Below are positions 16,412 to 24,733 of a DNA stretch of 47,273 nucleotides, piece after piece; within the stretch, counting starts at the first letter, position 1; every line of letters begins with the position of its first letter. This DNA comes from Chloroflexota bacterium (GTDB lineage: Bacteria; Chloroflexota; UBA11872). The notes under the pieces are model-generated. The model was not told where the DNA came from. It worked only from the letters and a program-made list of their open reading frames with translations, and searched no databases. A program made the translations under genes and the position numbers. The DNA lies in the NCBI GenBank assembly GCA_022821645.1, contig JAJEDE010000020.1:1-47273 (forward strand), written 5' to 3'.

Positions 16412-18264
16412 TGGCGCCAACCGCGATCCAGAACCGAATCCTGCGCGTGGACCTGACCGAGCGACGCTGCTGGTCCGAACAGCCCGGCGACGCCTTCTTC
16501 CGCAAGCACCTCGGCGGCCGCAACTTCATCGCCCACTACCTGCTGACCGAGACGCCCCGCGGCGCCGACGCCTTCGATCCCGTCAACCGCCTGGTCTTCG
16601 CCATGGGCCCTACCACCGGCGTCGCCCTGCCCGGCGCCGGCCGCCACAGCGTGGGCGCCAAGTCGCCGCTCACCGGCCTCTTCGGCGAGTCCGAGGCCGG
16701 CGGCTACTGGGGATCCGAGCTCAAGCAGGCCGGCTGGGACGGCATCGTCATCCAGGGCCGCGCGTCTGAACCCGTCTATCTCTGGATCAAGGACGACCAG
16801 GTCGAGTTCCGCGACGCTACCCACCTCTGGGGCAAGATCACCGGACCCGTCGAAACCGCAATCCGCGAGGAACTCGGCGACCAACAGATCCGCGTCACCC
16901 AGATCGGTCCCGCCGGCGAGAACCTCGTCCGCTACGCCTGCATCGTCAATGACCTCAACGAGGTCGCCGGCCGCACCGGCCTCGGCGCGGTCATGGGCTC
17001 CAAGAACCTCAAGGCCATCGCCGTCCGCGGCAGCACCCGTGTCCAGGTGGCCGACCGCGAACCGGTCAGGGACACCGCCCGCTGGGTCGCCCGCGAGACT
17101 TTGGGCGAGGGCGGTACCCACCACCGTCTCCACACCTGGGGCACCGGTGCGATGGTCCGCTCCAAGCAGCTTGAGGGCCACCTCATCGTCCACAACTTCC
17201 GCGACGGGCAACTGGACGGCGCCGAGAACATCGATGCCATCGCCATGCGCGACAAGGTCATCGACCACATGGACCGCTGCTTCGCCTGCTCCGTGCGCTG
17301 CAAGAAGCGGGTCAAGATCGAGACGCCCAAGGTCAAGGTCCGGCCCAAGTACGGCGGCCCCGAGTACGAAACCCTGGCCGCCATCGGCACCAACACCGGC
17401 GTCACCGACATCATGGCCGTCTGCAAGGGCAACGAGATGCTCAATTACCTGGGCATGGACAGCATCTCGGCCGGCGCCACCATCGCCTGGGCCATGGAGA
17501 TGGACGAAATGGGCCGCCTGCGCGACTACAACGAGGACGGTCAGTCCCTCCAATTCGGCTCGGCCCAGGACTTGCTGGATTTGATCGAGAAGATCGCCTA
17601 CCGCGACGGCATCGGCGATCTCCTGGCCGAGGGCGCCCTCCGCGCCGCCCGCACCATCGGTGGCGACGCCGAGGACTACGTCGTCCACGTCAAGGGCCTC
17701 GAAGTCGCCATGCACGACCCGCGCGCCATGAAGGACATGCGCGACAACTACCCCATCACCCCCACCGGCGGCGACCACACCGGCGCCGGCCTCAAGCGCA
17801 CCTCCGTCCGCAACACTGTCGGCCTCTGCCAGTTCCTGGACTACGACGACACCAAGGCGCTCGAACTGCTCAACGCCGCCACCGGCTGGGACATGTCGCC
17901 CGAGGAACTGCACGAGACCTTCGAGCGCGGCCTCACGATGGCGCGGCTCTTCAACCTGCGCGAAGGCATGACCGCCGAGGACGACCGTTTGCCCGAGCGC
18001 CTGCACCAACCCATCCGCCAGGGACCGCTCAGCGACTACCGCGTGCCGCGCCAGGAAGTCCGCACCTACGTCCAGGGCTACTACCAGGAACGCGGCTGGG
18101 ACCCCGACCAGGGCCTGCCATACGCCGACACGTTGGAATACCTCGGGGTCGATCCGTCGGAAACCGACCTCGAAGACCTCGTCACCGAGCGCCCTGCCCC
18201 CCTCCCGGTCGGCGCGTTGCCATACACCCTCGAACTGGAATCAAGCGCCGGCCACGAGGAGTAG
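16411..18264 (+). CDS. Tungsten-type aldehyde ferredoxin oxidoreductase
   Basis: This 617-residue enzyme of the AOR family should oxidise an aldehyde to the acid with ferredoxin as electron acceptor, using a tungstopterin and one [4Fe-4S] cluster. Cluster cysteines are C290, C293 and C297 (C-F-A-C-S-V-R-C) and C473 (G-L-C-Q-F). The N-terminal domain has the G-G-R-N-F-I-A and G-R-H-S-V-G-A-K-S-P-L-T-G family motifs, and the pterin-binding G-G-P-E-Y-E-T and D-P-R segments are present. Length is normal. It is cotranscribed with the MoaD-like gene. Which aldehyde is used cannot be read from the sequence. A CCGCGG-rich run at 18267-18288 follows the stop. Confidence 0.93.
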   Translation: MAPTAIQNRILRVDLTERRCWSEQPGDAFFRKHLGGRNFIAHYLLTETPRGADAFDPVNRLVFAMGPTTGVALPGAGRHSVGAKSPLTGLFGESEAGGYWGSELKQAGWDGIVIQGRASEPVYLWIKDDQVEFRDATHLWGKITGPVETAIREELGDQQIRVTQIGPAGENLVRYACIVNDLNEVAGRTGLGAVMGSKNLKAIAVRGSTRVQVADREPVRDTARWVARETLGEGGTHHRLHTWGTGAMVRSKQLEGHLIVHNFRDGQLDGAENIDAIAMRDKVIDHMDRCFACSVRCKKRVKIETPKVKVRPKYGGPEYETLAAIGTNTGVTDIMAVCKGNEMLNYLGMDSISAGATIAWAMEMDEMGRLRDYNEDGQSLQFGSAQDLLDLIEKIAYRDGIGDLLAEGALRAARTIGGDAEDYVVHVKGLEVAMHDPRAMKDMRDNYPITPTGGDHTGAGLKRTSVRNTVGLCQFLDYDDTKALELLNAATGWDMSPEELHETFERGLTMARLFNLREGMTAEDDRLPERLHQPIRQGPLSDYRVPRQEVRTYVQGYYQERGWDPDQGLPYADTLEYLGVDPSETDLEDLVTERPAPLPVGALPYTLELESSAGHEE

Positions 18265-18311
18265 CCACCGCGGCCCGCGGCCCGCGGCTGCCTGCGCTAC
18301 GTACCGCTTGC

Positions 18312-18487
18312 CGCTATTCCCCGCGCCCTTCGCCCTCCGCAAACGCCTTGAAGTCACGCAGAGGTTTCTTGTGGTCTGCCCGGTGAACGCGAACTGCCGG
18401 TCTGGTAGGTGCCCGCCAGCTCATCGGGCAGGTCCGGCGCTATCACCGTCTCCGTCATTTCAGCGTGCTGACCACGGTGCTTGGATA
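18312..18487 (-). pseudogene. SRPBCC gene remnant (third paralogue)
   Basis: On the reverse strand this stretch matches the 3' half of the intact SRPBCC gene at 20073-20522. It keeps recognisable residues such as T-E-T-V-I-A-P-D-L-P-D-E-L-A-G-T-Y. Compared with that gene, an internal block of roughly 125 bases (equivalent to about 20153-20277) is missing, two bases are inserted, and the 5' half is lost. It is therefore a broken duplicate. It lies between the AOR gene and the cation transporter, about 1.6 kb from its intact relatives. Confidence 0.75.
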
Positions 18488-18614
18488 ACATCCGCTTCGT
18501 GGCCGGCGCGGGTGACTTGCGTGCTCGCACCATGTCCATCCTGTTGTCAAGTGGGGCCCAGCACTTAGGCCTCGTGTTAGCTACGAGTTGCGGATTCGGG
18601 CAAAATTGAGGGCC

Positions 18615-19613
18615 ATGCAACACCATCACCGCCATCACGGGGACGACGAGGAGCACAGCCACACTCATGGCGCCGTCGACCCGTCCATTGCGACGACCAG
18701 TCGTGGCATCTGGGCCGTAAAGTGGTCATTCGTGGGACTGGCGATTACCGCAGTGCTCCAGGCAGCCGTCTTCGTAGTATCCGGAAGCGTGGCGTTGCTG
18801 GCCGACACCATCCACAACGTAGGCGATGCGCTGACTGCGGTCCCCTTATGGATAGCCTTCCTGTTTGCTCGCCGAGTAGCAACGAGGCGATTCAGCTATG
18901 GCTTCGGCAGGGTCGAGGACCTGGCCGGAGGAATTATCGTCCTCGTAATCTTGTCCAGCGCAATAGTGGCCGCCTACGAGTCCTTCGACAGGCTGTTCAA
19001 CCCGCGTGACGTTGAACTCGTGTGGGCGGTCGCCGCAGCCGGGGCGTTAGGCTTCATTGGTAATGAGGCTGTCGCGCTGTTCCGCATCCGCGTCGGGCGC
19101 GAAATTAACAGCGCCGCGCTGGTGGCCGACGGTTACCACGCCCGGACGGATGGGCTCGCGAGCCTCGCCGTCGTCGCCGGCGCAATCGCTATCTGGGCGG
19201 GCTTCCCGATAGCCGACCCCATTGCGGGGCTGGGCATCAGCGTACTCATTGCAAAGATTGTGTACGACTCCGCCAAAACAGTATTTGGGCGCATGCTCGA
19301 CGGAGTCGACCCTGAAATACTCGACAACTTGGAGCACGAGGCTCTGCACGTACAAGGCGTGCAAGCCATTACCCGGTCACGTGCGCGCTGGATTGGCCAC
19401 CGCCTGCACGCGGAAGTGCATCTCACGGCTAGCAATGACCTCTCGCTGAAGCAGGCGCACGAACTCGAGAAGCGCGTCTCCCATGAGCTCGCTCACGCCA
19501 TCCCGTACTTGGGCGAGGCAGTCATTCATGTCGATCCCGCTGATCAAGCAGGTACCGCGAACGATCGAACATCCGCCCATGAACATGATGGGCTGCCACT
19601 CCACAGCCACTAA
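18615..19613 (+). CDS. Cation diffusion facilitator (zinc/cobalt/cadmium efflux)
   Basis: This 332-residue transporter should export divalent metal ions in exchange for protons. It has six membrane segments (about 37-205). The metal-site motifs A-D-T-I-H-N-V-G-D-A and D-G-Y-H-A-R-T-D-G-L-A-S-L carry the His and Asp ligands of the CDF family. The N-terminus (HHHRHHGDDEEHSHTH) and C-terminus (HEHDGLPLHSH) are His-rich and probably bind zinc. A cytoplasmic domain covers about 220-310. The frame opens at a TTG (18588), but the ATG at 18615 fits the His-rich start. The gene interrupts a group of SRPBCC paralogues and has somewhat lower GC, so it may be an insertion. Confidence 0.9.
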   Translation: MQHHHRHHGDDEEHSHTHGAVDPSIATTSRGIWAVKWSFVGLAITAVLQAAVFVVSGSVALLADTIHNVGDALTAVPLWIAFLFARRVATRRFSYGFGRVEDLAGGIIVLVILSSAIVAAYESFDRLFNPRDVELVWAVAAAGALGFIGNEAVALFRIRVGREINSAALVADGYHARTDGLASLAVVAGAIAIWAGFPIADPIAGLGISVLIAKIVYDSAKTVFGRMLDGVDPEILDNLEHEALHVQGVQAITRSRARWIGHRLHAEVHLTASNDLSLKQAHELEKRVSHELAHAIPYLGEAVIHVDPADQAGTANDRTSAHEHDGLPLHSH

Positions 19614-19649
19614 CGCCCGCGCCGTAGGTCAACACTCGTTCCGACGGCG

Positions 19650-19995
19650 TGCAGTATTCCCGAAGCCACTTGCTGCACCGGAGCAAGTGGTGAGGCGCAT
19701 GGTTTGCCAGCATGAGCATGATCAGGACGGCGGAGACTTTGCCGCCGACTGAGTCCGGCAGGTCGCCTGGCGCGTGCTGGATGGCACCCTCCATGTTCAG
19801 GGTCGCCCCTGCCACGCCGTGAACAATCCATGCGGTGCCGAGGCCAAAGGAGGAAGCCGCCGATGCCGACGAACAGCTCCGGCAAGCCGACAGTCGGCGT
19901 CTTCCGTCTAGGCCCGTCAGCAGGCCTCGAAGTGGATTCAGCCGGCTATGGGGCACACAACGAGAGTGCTCATGAGCGCGGCCAGTATCCACCCG
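19650..19995 (-). pseudogene. Decayed membrane-protein gene
   Basis: No intact gene lies between 19614 and 20072. On the reverse strand, short readable membrane-like pieces fall in different frames: A-L-M-S-T-L-V-V-C-P-I-A-G followed by a stop, then L-P-E-L-F-V-G-I-G-G-F-L-L, then in another frame G-L-G-T-A-W-I-V-H-G-V-A-G-A-T-L-N and S-A-V-L-I-M-L-M-L-A-N-H. This pattern fits a small membrane protein broken by at least two frameshifts and a stop. I do not recognise the family, and the segment could also be chance hydrophobic reading. Confidence 0.35.
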
Positions 19996-20072
19996 CCGTG
20001 GTGGTCGACAGAACGTTCCCTTAGGAGTGACCTTCGCGGTCCATAGCGGCGCACCGCAGATCGGCCTGGCCG

Positions 20073-20522
20073 CTACTCCCCGCGTCCCTCGCCCTCGGCG
20101 AACGTCTTGAAGTCACGCAGAGCTTTCTTGGTCTGCCCGGTGAACGCGAACCGCATGACAATCGACATCACCAGCATCTTCCAGTCGGAGAAGCGGAACT
20201 CCGTCTCCGCAATCCAGCGCGTGCGGTTCGGTCCCTCTTCCACGAATCGGTTGTTGATGTAGTTCCACACGCCTTCGGTCTCGTAGGTGCCCGCCAGCGC
20301 GTCTGGCAGGCTTTGCGCCGTCACCGTTTCGATCATCTCGACGTCCTGGCCGCGGTGCTCGTACACCAGCCGGGAGGTTTCTCCAGGCTGCCCGGGCTCG
20401 CCGCTGACGTGTTCGAAGCTCTTCAGGCCCGTCTGCCATTTCGGCATGTTGTTCCGGTCCATGAAGAGCTCGATCACGCGATCGCGCGGCAAGTCGATCA
20501 CAACGTCACGGGTGTACTTCAC
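20073..20522 (-). CDS. SRPBCC-family protein, copy 1
   Basis: This 149-residue protein of the START/Bet v 1-like SRPBCC superfamily has a hydrophobic ligand cavity. It is close kin to its downstream neighbour; both begin V-K-Y-T-R-x-V-V-I-D-L-P-R-D-R-V-I-E-L-F. The frame opens at TTG 20540, but GGAGG lies 6 bases before the GTG at 20522, so that start is used. It includes the paired E-H-V-S-G-E-P-G-Q-P-G loop and a C-terminal R-D-F-K-x-F-A-E-G-E-G helix. The family binds or transforms lipids, sterols or polyketides; no ligand is evident. Tandem with copy 2, 39 bases apart. Confidence 0.82.
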   Translation of the reverse strand: MKYTRDVVIDLPRDRVIELFMDRNNMPKWQTGLKSFEHVSGEPGQPGETSRLVYEHRGQDVEMIETVTAQSLPDALAGTYETEGVWNYINNRFVEEGPNRTRWIAETEFRFSDWKMLVMSIVMRFAFTGQTKKALRDFKTFAEGEGRGE

Positions 20523-20561
20523 GGATAGCCTCCAATCCAACCAGGTGGCCGCCGACGGCCG

Positions 20562-21011
20562 CTAGTCCCCATGACCCTCGCCTTCGGCGAATGCCTTGAA
20601 GTCGCGCAGGGTCTTCAGCGTCCTCGAAGTGAACAGCGGCCGCAGAAGGATCGCCATCAGCTTCATCTTGATCCCCTGGGGGCGAAACTCCGACTCGGCG
20701 ATCCAGCGCGTGCGGTCCGGTCCTTCTTCCTCAAACCGGTTCGTCATCAGATTCCAGACACCGTCGGTCTCGTAGATGCCTGAGAACTCGTCGGGCAGAT
20801 TGCGCTCGGTGATCGTCTCGGTCATCTCGAAGCGGCGCCCCCGGTAGTCGTACACCAGGCGCGACTTGGCGCCGGGCTGTCCCGGCTCGCCGCTGACGTG
20901 CTCGAATCTCTGCAGGCCCTCCTGCCACTTCGTCAGGTTGTCGGCGTCGTCGAACAGCTCGATCACGCGATCGCGCGGCAGGTCGATCACGACCTCGCGG
21001 GTGTACTTCAC
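20562..21011 (-). CDS. SRPBCC-family protein, copy 2
   Basis: This 149-residue SRPBCC protein is the tandem duplicate of the preceding entry. GGAG 7 bases upstream of the GTG at 21011 sets the start in the same way, so the duplication included the ribosome binding site. The two copies differ most in the middle and in the last helix region (P-L-F-T-S-R-T-L-K here), which suggests ligand divergence. It is probably the first gene of the two-gene operon. Confidence 0.82.
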   Translation of the reverse strand: MKYTREVVIDLPRDRVIELFDDADNLTKWQEGLQRFEHVSGEPGQPGAKSRLVYDYRGRRFEMTETITERNLPDEFSGIYETDGVWNLMTNRFEEEGPDRTRWIAESEFRPQGIKMKLMAILLRPLFTSRTLKTLRDFKAFAEGEGHGD

Positions 21012-21140
21012 AGGGAGTCTCCAAACCAACCTCGTGGGTCATGAGGCGGCGCGACTCTCCGCCCTAGGGACGCGCTGCGAACTTCTGCAGGCCTGGCCGA
21101 AGAGTCTTCGGCAGCCTCGGACTTAAGGTACACGCCCGCC

Positions 21141-21470
21141 CTACTTCGGCGGCAGCGATCGTGCAAAGTCGGCGCCTCGCTGAACCCACTCGTCCAGCGC
21201 CACGTCATCCGCGATGCCCTCGGCGGCCACCACCACCCAGCCCCGCATCACCCGGCCCGTCATGTCAAAGACCCGGGCGTACGGCTGCGCCAGCGCCTCG
21301 TCATAGACCTCCGGCCCCACCCGCACCATCAACTCATCGCCCGAAATGCCCACGGCCATGTTCCCGTGCAGCATGAAGGCAATCCCGCCGAACATCCGCC
21401 GCTCGCTCAGACCGTCGGCGTCCGCCAGCGCCTCGCGAATCCGCTGCGCCAATCCCTCGTCGTAGGCCAT
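21141..21470 (-). CDS. TfoX N-terminal domain protein
   Basis: This 109-residue protein matches the stand-alone TfoX-N domain. The signature is R-R-M-F-G-G-I-A-F-M-L-H-G-N-M-A near residue 25-40, followed by a V-G-P-E-x-Y-D-E-A-L segment and a W-V-V-V hydrophobic strand. In gamma-proteobacteria TfoX promotes competence, but single-domain versions elsewhere have no proven role. I used the ATG at 21470; the upstream extension of the frame overlaps the start of the divergent VOC gene and is not supported. Confidence 0.82.
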   Translation of the reverse strand: MAYDEGLAQRIREALADADGLSERRMFGGIAFMLHGNMAVGISGDELMVRVGPEVYDEALAQPYARVFDMTGRVMRGWVVVAAEGIADDVALDEWVQRGADFARSLPPK

Positions 21471-21610
21471 GCGTTTCCAGGTAGCTCCAGATTCGATACT
21501 TGGCATTCTCGCGTATCGGGACCGTTGCCCGCGGTCAGCGGCGTTGGCGCCCGGCTGGCGGACGCTGGGATCGGGGACGGAGCCGCGGCCGGCACCTTGG
21601 AGGAAACTCG

Positions 21611-21976
21611 ATGATCGAGCAGATCGCAACCGTCGGGATTTACGTCGATGACCAGGAGGCGGCCCTGCGCTTCTGGGTGGATCGGGTGGGATTCGAACTG
21701 CGGCGGCGCGAATCGATGGGACGCATGGGCGACTGGCTGGAGGTCGCACCGCCCGGCGCCGGCTCGCGCCTCGTGATTTACCCAAAGGCGATGATGCCGG
21801 ACTGGGCCGAGCGCAGGCCCTCGATCGTCTTCGAGTGCGCCGACTGCCACGCTGCCCACACGCGTCTACAAGATGCCGGCGTGGATTTCTCCAGCGAGCC
21901 CCAATCCATGGCCTGGGGCACCTTCGCGATCTTTCGCGATCCCGACGGGAACGAGTTCGGGCTGAAGGGCTCTTGA
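21611..21976 (+). CDS. VOC-superfamily (glyoxalase-like) protein
   Basis: This 121-residue vicinal-oxygen-chelate protein has I-E-Q-I-A-T-V-G-I-Y-V-D-D at its start and F-R-D-P-D-G-N-E-F-G-L near its end, the typical beta-alpha-beta-beta-beta module pair. Members include glyoxalases, dioxygenases and antibiotic-binding proteins; the substrate is unknown. GGAGG at 21598-21602, 8 bases before the ATG at 21611, decides the start. It is divergent from the TfoX-N gene and is followed 62 bases later by the ABC exporter. Confidence 0.85.
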   Translation: MIEQIATVGIYVDDQEAALRFWVDRVGFELRRRESMGRMGDWLEVAPPGAGSRLVIYPKAMMPDWAERRPSIVFECADCHAAHTRLQDAGVDFSSEPQSMAWGTFAIFRDPDGNEFGLKGS

Positions 21977-22026
21977 CCGGAACTCGCGGACCGCTGGCCC
22001 CACTGGCCTCTCGAACCCCACCTCGC

Positions 22027-22032
22027 TAGGCT
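22027..22032 (+). promoter_or_regulatory. Putative -10 element giving a leaderless exporter mRNA
   Basis: TAGGCT is followed by 6 bases and then the GTG start at 22039, exactly as at 311-323. A weak -35 (CTGGCC, 22003-22008) sits 18 bases upstream. No Shine-Dalgarno sequence precedes the GTG, so a leaderless transcript is likely. Confidence 0.4.
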
Positions 22033-22038
22033 TCGGGC

Positions 22039-23805
22039 GTGAGATTTCTCCGGCAGTTGTCACGCTTCACCCGCCCCGAGCGCGGCATGCTCATCGGCAC
22101 GGTCGCGGCTGGCTTGCTCTTCACGGCCAGCGGGCTGGTGCCACCGTTATTCGTCCGCCAGATCTTGATCTGGCACGCCGAAGGCACCACCGCCGAGAAC
22201 GCCATGCTGGTCGTGGTGGCGGCCCTGGTGGGCGCTTACCTGGTGCGCGCCGCCGCTCGGTACACCTACGGCCTGCTCTCCCACTGGGCGGCCTACAACG
22301 TGCAGCAGGCCATGATGGTCAACCTCTACCGCCACATCCAGACGCTGCCCCACCGCTTCTTCACCGACCGGCGCGTGGGCTCGTTGGTGTCGCGTTCCGT
22401 GGGCGACGTGGAAACGGTCGAGGACTTCGTCGCCCACGGCATCCCCGAAACCGTCATTGCCATTGCCTTGCCGGCCGCCATGCTGATTGCGCTGTTCATC
22501 ATCAACTGGCAATTGGCCCTGCTGGCGCTCTTGCCGATTCCCATCATTCTCGTGGCCGGTCGGTTCCTGTTTCCGCACATCCGTAGCTCCTGGCGTGTGG
22601 TGCGCGAATCCGTGGCCAAGGTCACCGCCACGGTCACCGAGGGAATAGCCGGCTACGCCGTCATCAAGGCCTTCGGCCGCGAGCGGGAGCAGCTGCGAAT
22701 CGTCCAGCGCGACTGGCAGCGCTACCGCGACGACATCCAGAAGGCACAGTTCTTCTCCCTGGTACCCGCCGGAATGATCGAACTCCTCGCCGGCCTCGGC
22801 CTCATCCTCGTCGTGGCCGTCGGCGGCGACCTCACCCTGCGCGGCATCGTGCCGGTGGCCGACCTGTTCGTCTTCGTCGTCTACCTGGGCTTGATCTACC
22901 AACCTGTCATCCAGTTGGCCGCCATCAGCGAGAACATCCAAAAGGCCATGGCCAGCACCGAGCGGGTATTCGAGCTGCTGGACATCCGGACCGACCTGCG
23001 CGACAAGCCGAACGCCGCGGCCCCGTCGGCGCCCGAGTGGTCGGTCGAATTCGACCAGGTCGACTTCCGCTACGAACCGGAGGAACCAGTCCTGCAAGGC
23101 GTGTCCTTCAACGCGGAGCCCGGCGAACTCATCGCCCTGGTCGGCCCCACCGGCGTCGGCAAATCCACCTGCGCCCACCTGGTCCCGCGGTTTTATGACG
23201 TCGATAGCGGCGCGGTGCGGGTCGCCGGAGTCGACGTCCGCGACCTGCCGCTGGAGTGGCTGCGCTCCAACATCTCGCTGGTCCTGCAGGACGTCTTCCT
23301 GTTTGCCGGCACCATCCGCGACAACATCGCCTTCGGCCGCCCCGGCGCTACTCAGGAGGAGATCCTCGAGGCCGCCTGCGCCGCCAACGTGGACGAGTTC
23401 GCCGAGCGCCTCCCCGACGGTTACGACTCCCGCATCGGCGAACGCGGCGTCCGGCTCTCCGGCGGGCAGCAGCAACGCATCTCCATCGCCCGGGCCGTCC
23501 TCAAGGACGCGCCAATCCTCATCCTCGACGAAGCCACCTCATCGGTCGACGCCGAAACCGAAGCCCTCATCCAGGAAGCCCTCGACCGCCTGACCCTCCG
23601 CCGCACCACCCTCGTCATCGCCCACCGCCTCGCCACCGTCCGCCGCGCCGACAAGATCATCGTGTTGCGTAACGGCCAGGTCGCCGCCGCCGGCTCCCAC
23701 GACGACCTGGTGGCCGCGGGCGGCTGGTACGCCGACATGGTCCGCCGCCAGCAACTCAGCGCCCGCTGGCGCCTCGAAAGCGCCGCCGAAGTCCAGTTGA
23801 CCTAG
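22039..23805 (+). CDS. ABC exporter half-transporter (membrane plus ATPase domains)
   Basis: This 588-residue protein fuses a six-helix exporter membrane domain (about 10-310) to an ATPase domain (about 340-570). The Walker A motif is GPTGVGKST, the signature is LSGGQQQR and the Walker B is [12 protein letters not shown]. It belongs to the type IV ABC exporters (MsbA/BmrA/Sav1866 class) and should work as a homodimer, or with an unlinked partner, to move lipids, peptides or drugs outward. Gene length is normal and complete. A copy of its signature-to-Walker-B segment lies 1.2 kb downstream as a fragment (24734-24907). Confidence 0.92.
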   Translation: MRFLRQLSRFTRPERGMLIGTVAAGLLFTASGLVPPLFVRQILIWHAEGTTAENAMLVVVAALVGAYLVRAAARYTYGLLSHWAAYNVQQAMMVNLYRHIQTLPHRFFTDRRVGSLVSRSVGDVETVEDFVAHGIPETVIAIALPAAMLIALFIINWQLALLALLPIPIILVAGRFLFPHIRSSWRVVRESVAKVTATVTEGIAGYAVIKAFGREREQLRIVQRDWQRYRDDIQKAQFFSLVPAGMIELLAGLGLILVVAVGGDLTLRGIVPVADLFVFVVYLGLIYQPVIQLAAISENIQKAMASTERVFELLDIRTDLRDKPNAAAPSAPEWSVEFDQVDFRYEPEEPVLQGVSFNAEPGELIALVGPTGVGKSTCAHLVPRFYDVDSGAVRVAGVDVRDLPLEWLRSNISLVLQDVFLFAGTIRDNIAFGRPGATQEEILEAACAANVDEFAERLPDGYDSRIGERGVRLSGGQQQRISIARAVLKDAPILILDEATSSVDAETEALIQEALDRLTLRRTTLVIAHRLATVRRADKIIVLRNGQVAAAGSHDDLVAAGGWYADMVRRQQLSARWRLESAAEVQLT

Positions 23806-23866
23806 GAACGCTCGGCGAACGGCCAGTGGCCAGACGGTCAACGACAACTTGACGGACGTGACGAAT

Positions 23867-23906
23867 TACTCAATACGTTGAGTAGTGTTCCTCAGCCAAT
23901 TGAGTA
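23867..23906. promoter_or_regulatory. Degenerate twin-dyad operator-like element
   Basis: The 18-base near-dyad TACTCAATACGTTGAGTA (23867-23884) is followed after 4 bases by TCCTCAGCCAATTGAGTA (23889-23906). The architecture of 18 + 4 + 18 bases with TACTCAAT/ATTGAGTA half-sites is the same as at 26171-26210, with several mismatches. It stands between the end of the ABC exporter and the 3' end of a PIN toxin, so it has no obvious gene to control and may be left over from a lost gene. Confidence 0.6.
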
Positions 23907-23980
23907 AAACGGTTGCCAGCCCGGATTGTTACCGAGCCAGACCACGGTGGCCCACCCAGGGCCGCTCGCAACTTCGGCAG

Positions 23981-24406
23981 TCAGGACGCATCCCAATCCC
24001 AGGGGTTGGTGACGCGGACGTCCAAGACCTCGAAGTCCGTGACGTTCCGCGTGGCCACCTGCAGGTGATTGACCTGCGCTGTCCCGGCAATCAGCGCGTC
24101 GCCCAGATTCAGCACCCGCCCGGCTCGCTGCGCCTGCGCCCGCAGCATTGCGGCTGCTTCCGCTTCGCTGCGCCCTAAGGGCAGAATCCGGTCTTCGTAC
24201 TGGCGGATGAACGCCGCCAGCGAGACGCGCAAGCGGCCGCGACGACGCCCCTCAGGAAGCCGCTGCACGCCGAATTCCAGTTCGTGCAGGACGACCGGTG
24301 ACAGCCATAGATCCGCCTGGTCGGCCAGGAACGCAATGACCCGCACATCCGGGGTGAATCTTGCTGCTTCCGAGACTACGTTCGTGTCCAGGAGGAACCC
24401 GCTCAC
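23981..24406 (-). CDS. PIN-domain toxin (FitB/VapC-like)
   Basis: This 141-residue PIN protein opens with F-L-L-D-T-N-V-V-S-E (D7), has V-L-H-E-L-E (E42 region) and later L-G-D-A-L-I-A and T-R-N-V-T-D-F, the catalytic acid pattern of the FitB-like subgroup. It should be an RNase toxin, neutralised by the upstream Phd-type protein. The GTG start overlaps the antitoxin stop (GTGA). The gene appears intact. Confidence 0.88.
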   Translation of the reverse strand: MSGFLLDTNVVSEAARFTPDVRVIAFLADQADLWLSPVVLHELEFGVQRLPEGRRRGRLRVSLAAFIRQYEDRILPLGRSEAEAAAMLRAQAQRAGRVLNLGDALIAGTAQVNHLQVATRNVTDFEVLDVRVTNPWDWDAS

Positions 24407-24687
24407 TCCTCGTCCTCATCACTGAACGGGATCTCACGCCCAGAGTCACGACGGTCGGGAATCGGGATATCTACGCCACGCGGCATGTTCTCGATCAACC
24501 ATTGGCCCATCGGCTTACGCGGCGGGACATGCGCTTCCCATGTCTCGGCCGGCACAACGATGAACGACTTGCGTCGGCCGATCCGCTGCGGTCCCTCCTC
24601 CTCGGAAAGTCGCAGAACCTCGGACAACCGCGCCTTGGCCTCAGCTACAGTCCATGTGTGCTCGGCCTTCGAGTGCTCCAATTTCAC
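24403..24687 (-). CDS. Phd/YefM-type antitoxin
   Basis: This 94-residue antitoxin begins with a Phd-like DNA-binding fold (W-T-V-A-E-A-K-A-R-L-S-E-V-L near residue 12). It ends with a toxin-binding tail, M-G-Q-W-L-I-E-N-M-P-R-G-V-D followed by I-P-I-P-D-R-R-D-S-G-R-E-I-P-F-S-D. It is coupled to the PIN toxin. The same tail, with conservative changes, is the C-terminus of the unrelated nucleotidyltransferase at 26291-26719. Repeated ATAGACTA words upstream are its likely operator. Confidence in the antitoxin role is high because of partner and overlap. Confidence 0.88.
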   Translation of the reverse strand: MKLEHSKAEHTWTVAEAKARLSEVLRLSEEEGPQRIGRRKSFIVVPAETWEAHVPPRKPMGQWLIENMPRGVDIPIPDRRDSGREIPFSDEDEE

Positions 24688-24704
24688 TGCCTCCCACGAA
24701 CGTC

Positions 24705-24722
24705 ATAGACTACTATAGACTA
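24705..24722. promoter_or_regulatory. Operator-like direct repeat of the Phd/PIN operon
   Basis: ATAGACTA occurs at 24705-24712 and 24715-24722, one helical turn apart, in the AT-rich strip before the antitoxin start at 24687. The related word TAGACTA occurs upstream of the other Phd/PIN pair at 42483-42489. Confidence 0.45.
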
Positions 24723-24733
24723 TAAGATCTGAA

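Noticed and set aside
18267..18288. Terminator after the aldehyde oxidoreductase
   Set aside because: The CCGCGG-rich run is self-complementary but has no T run and no distinct loop. It is left as sequence of unknown use.
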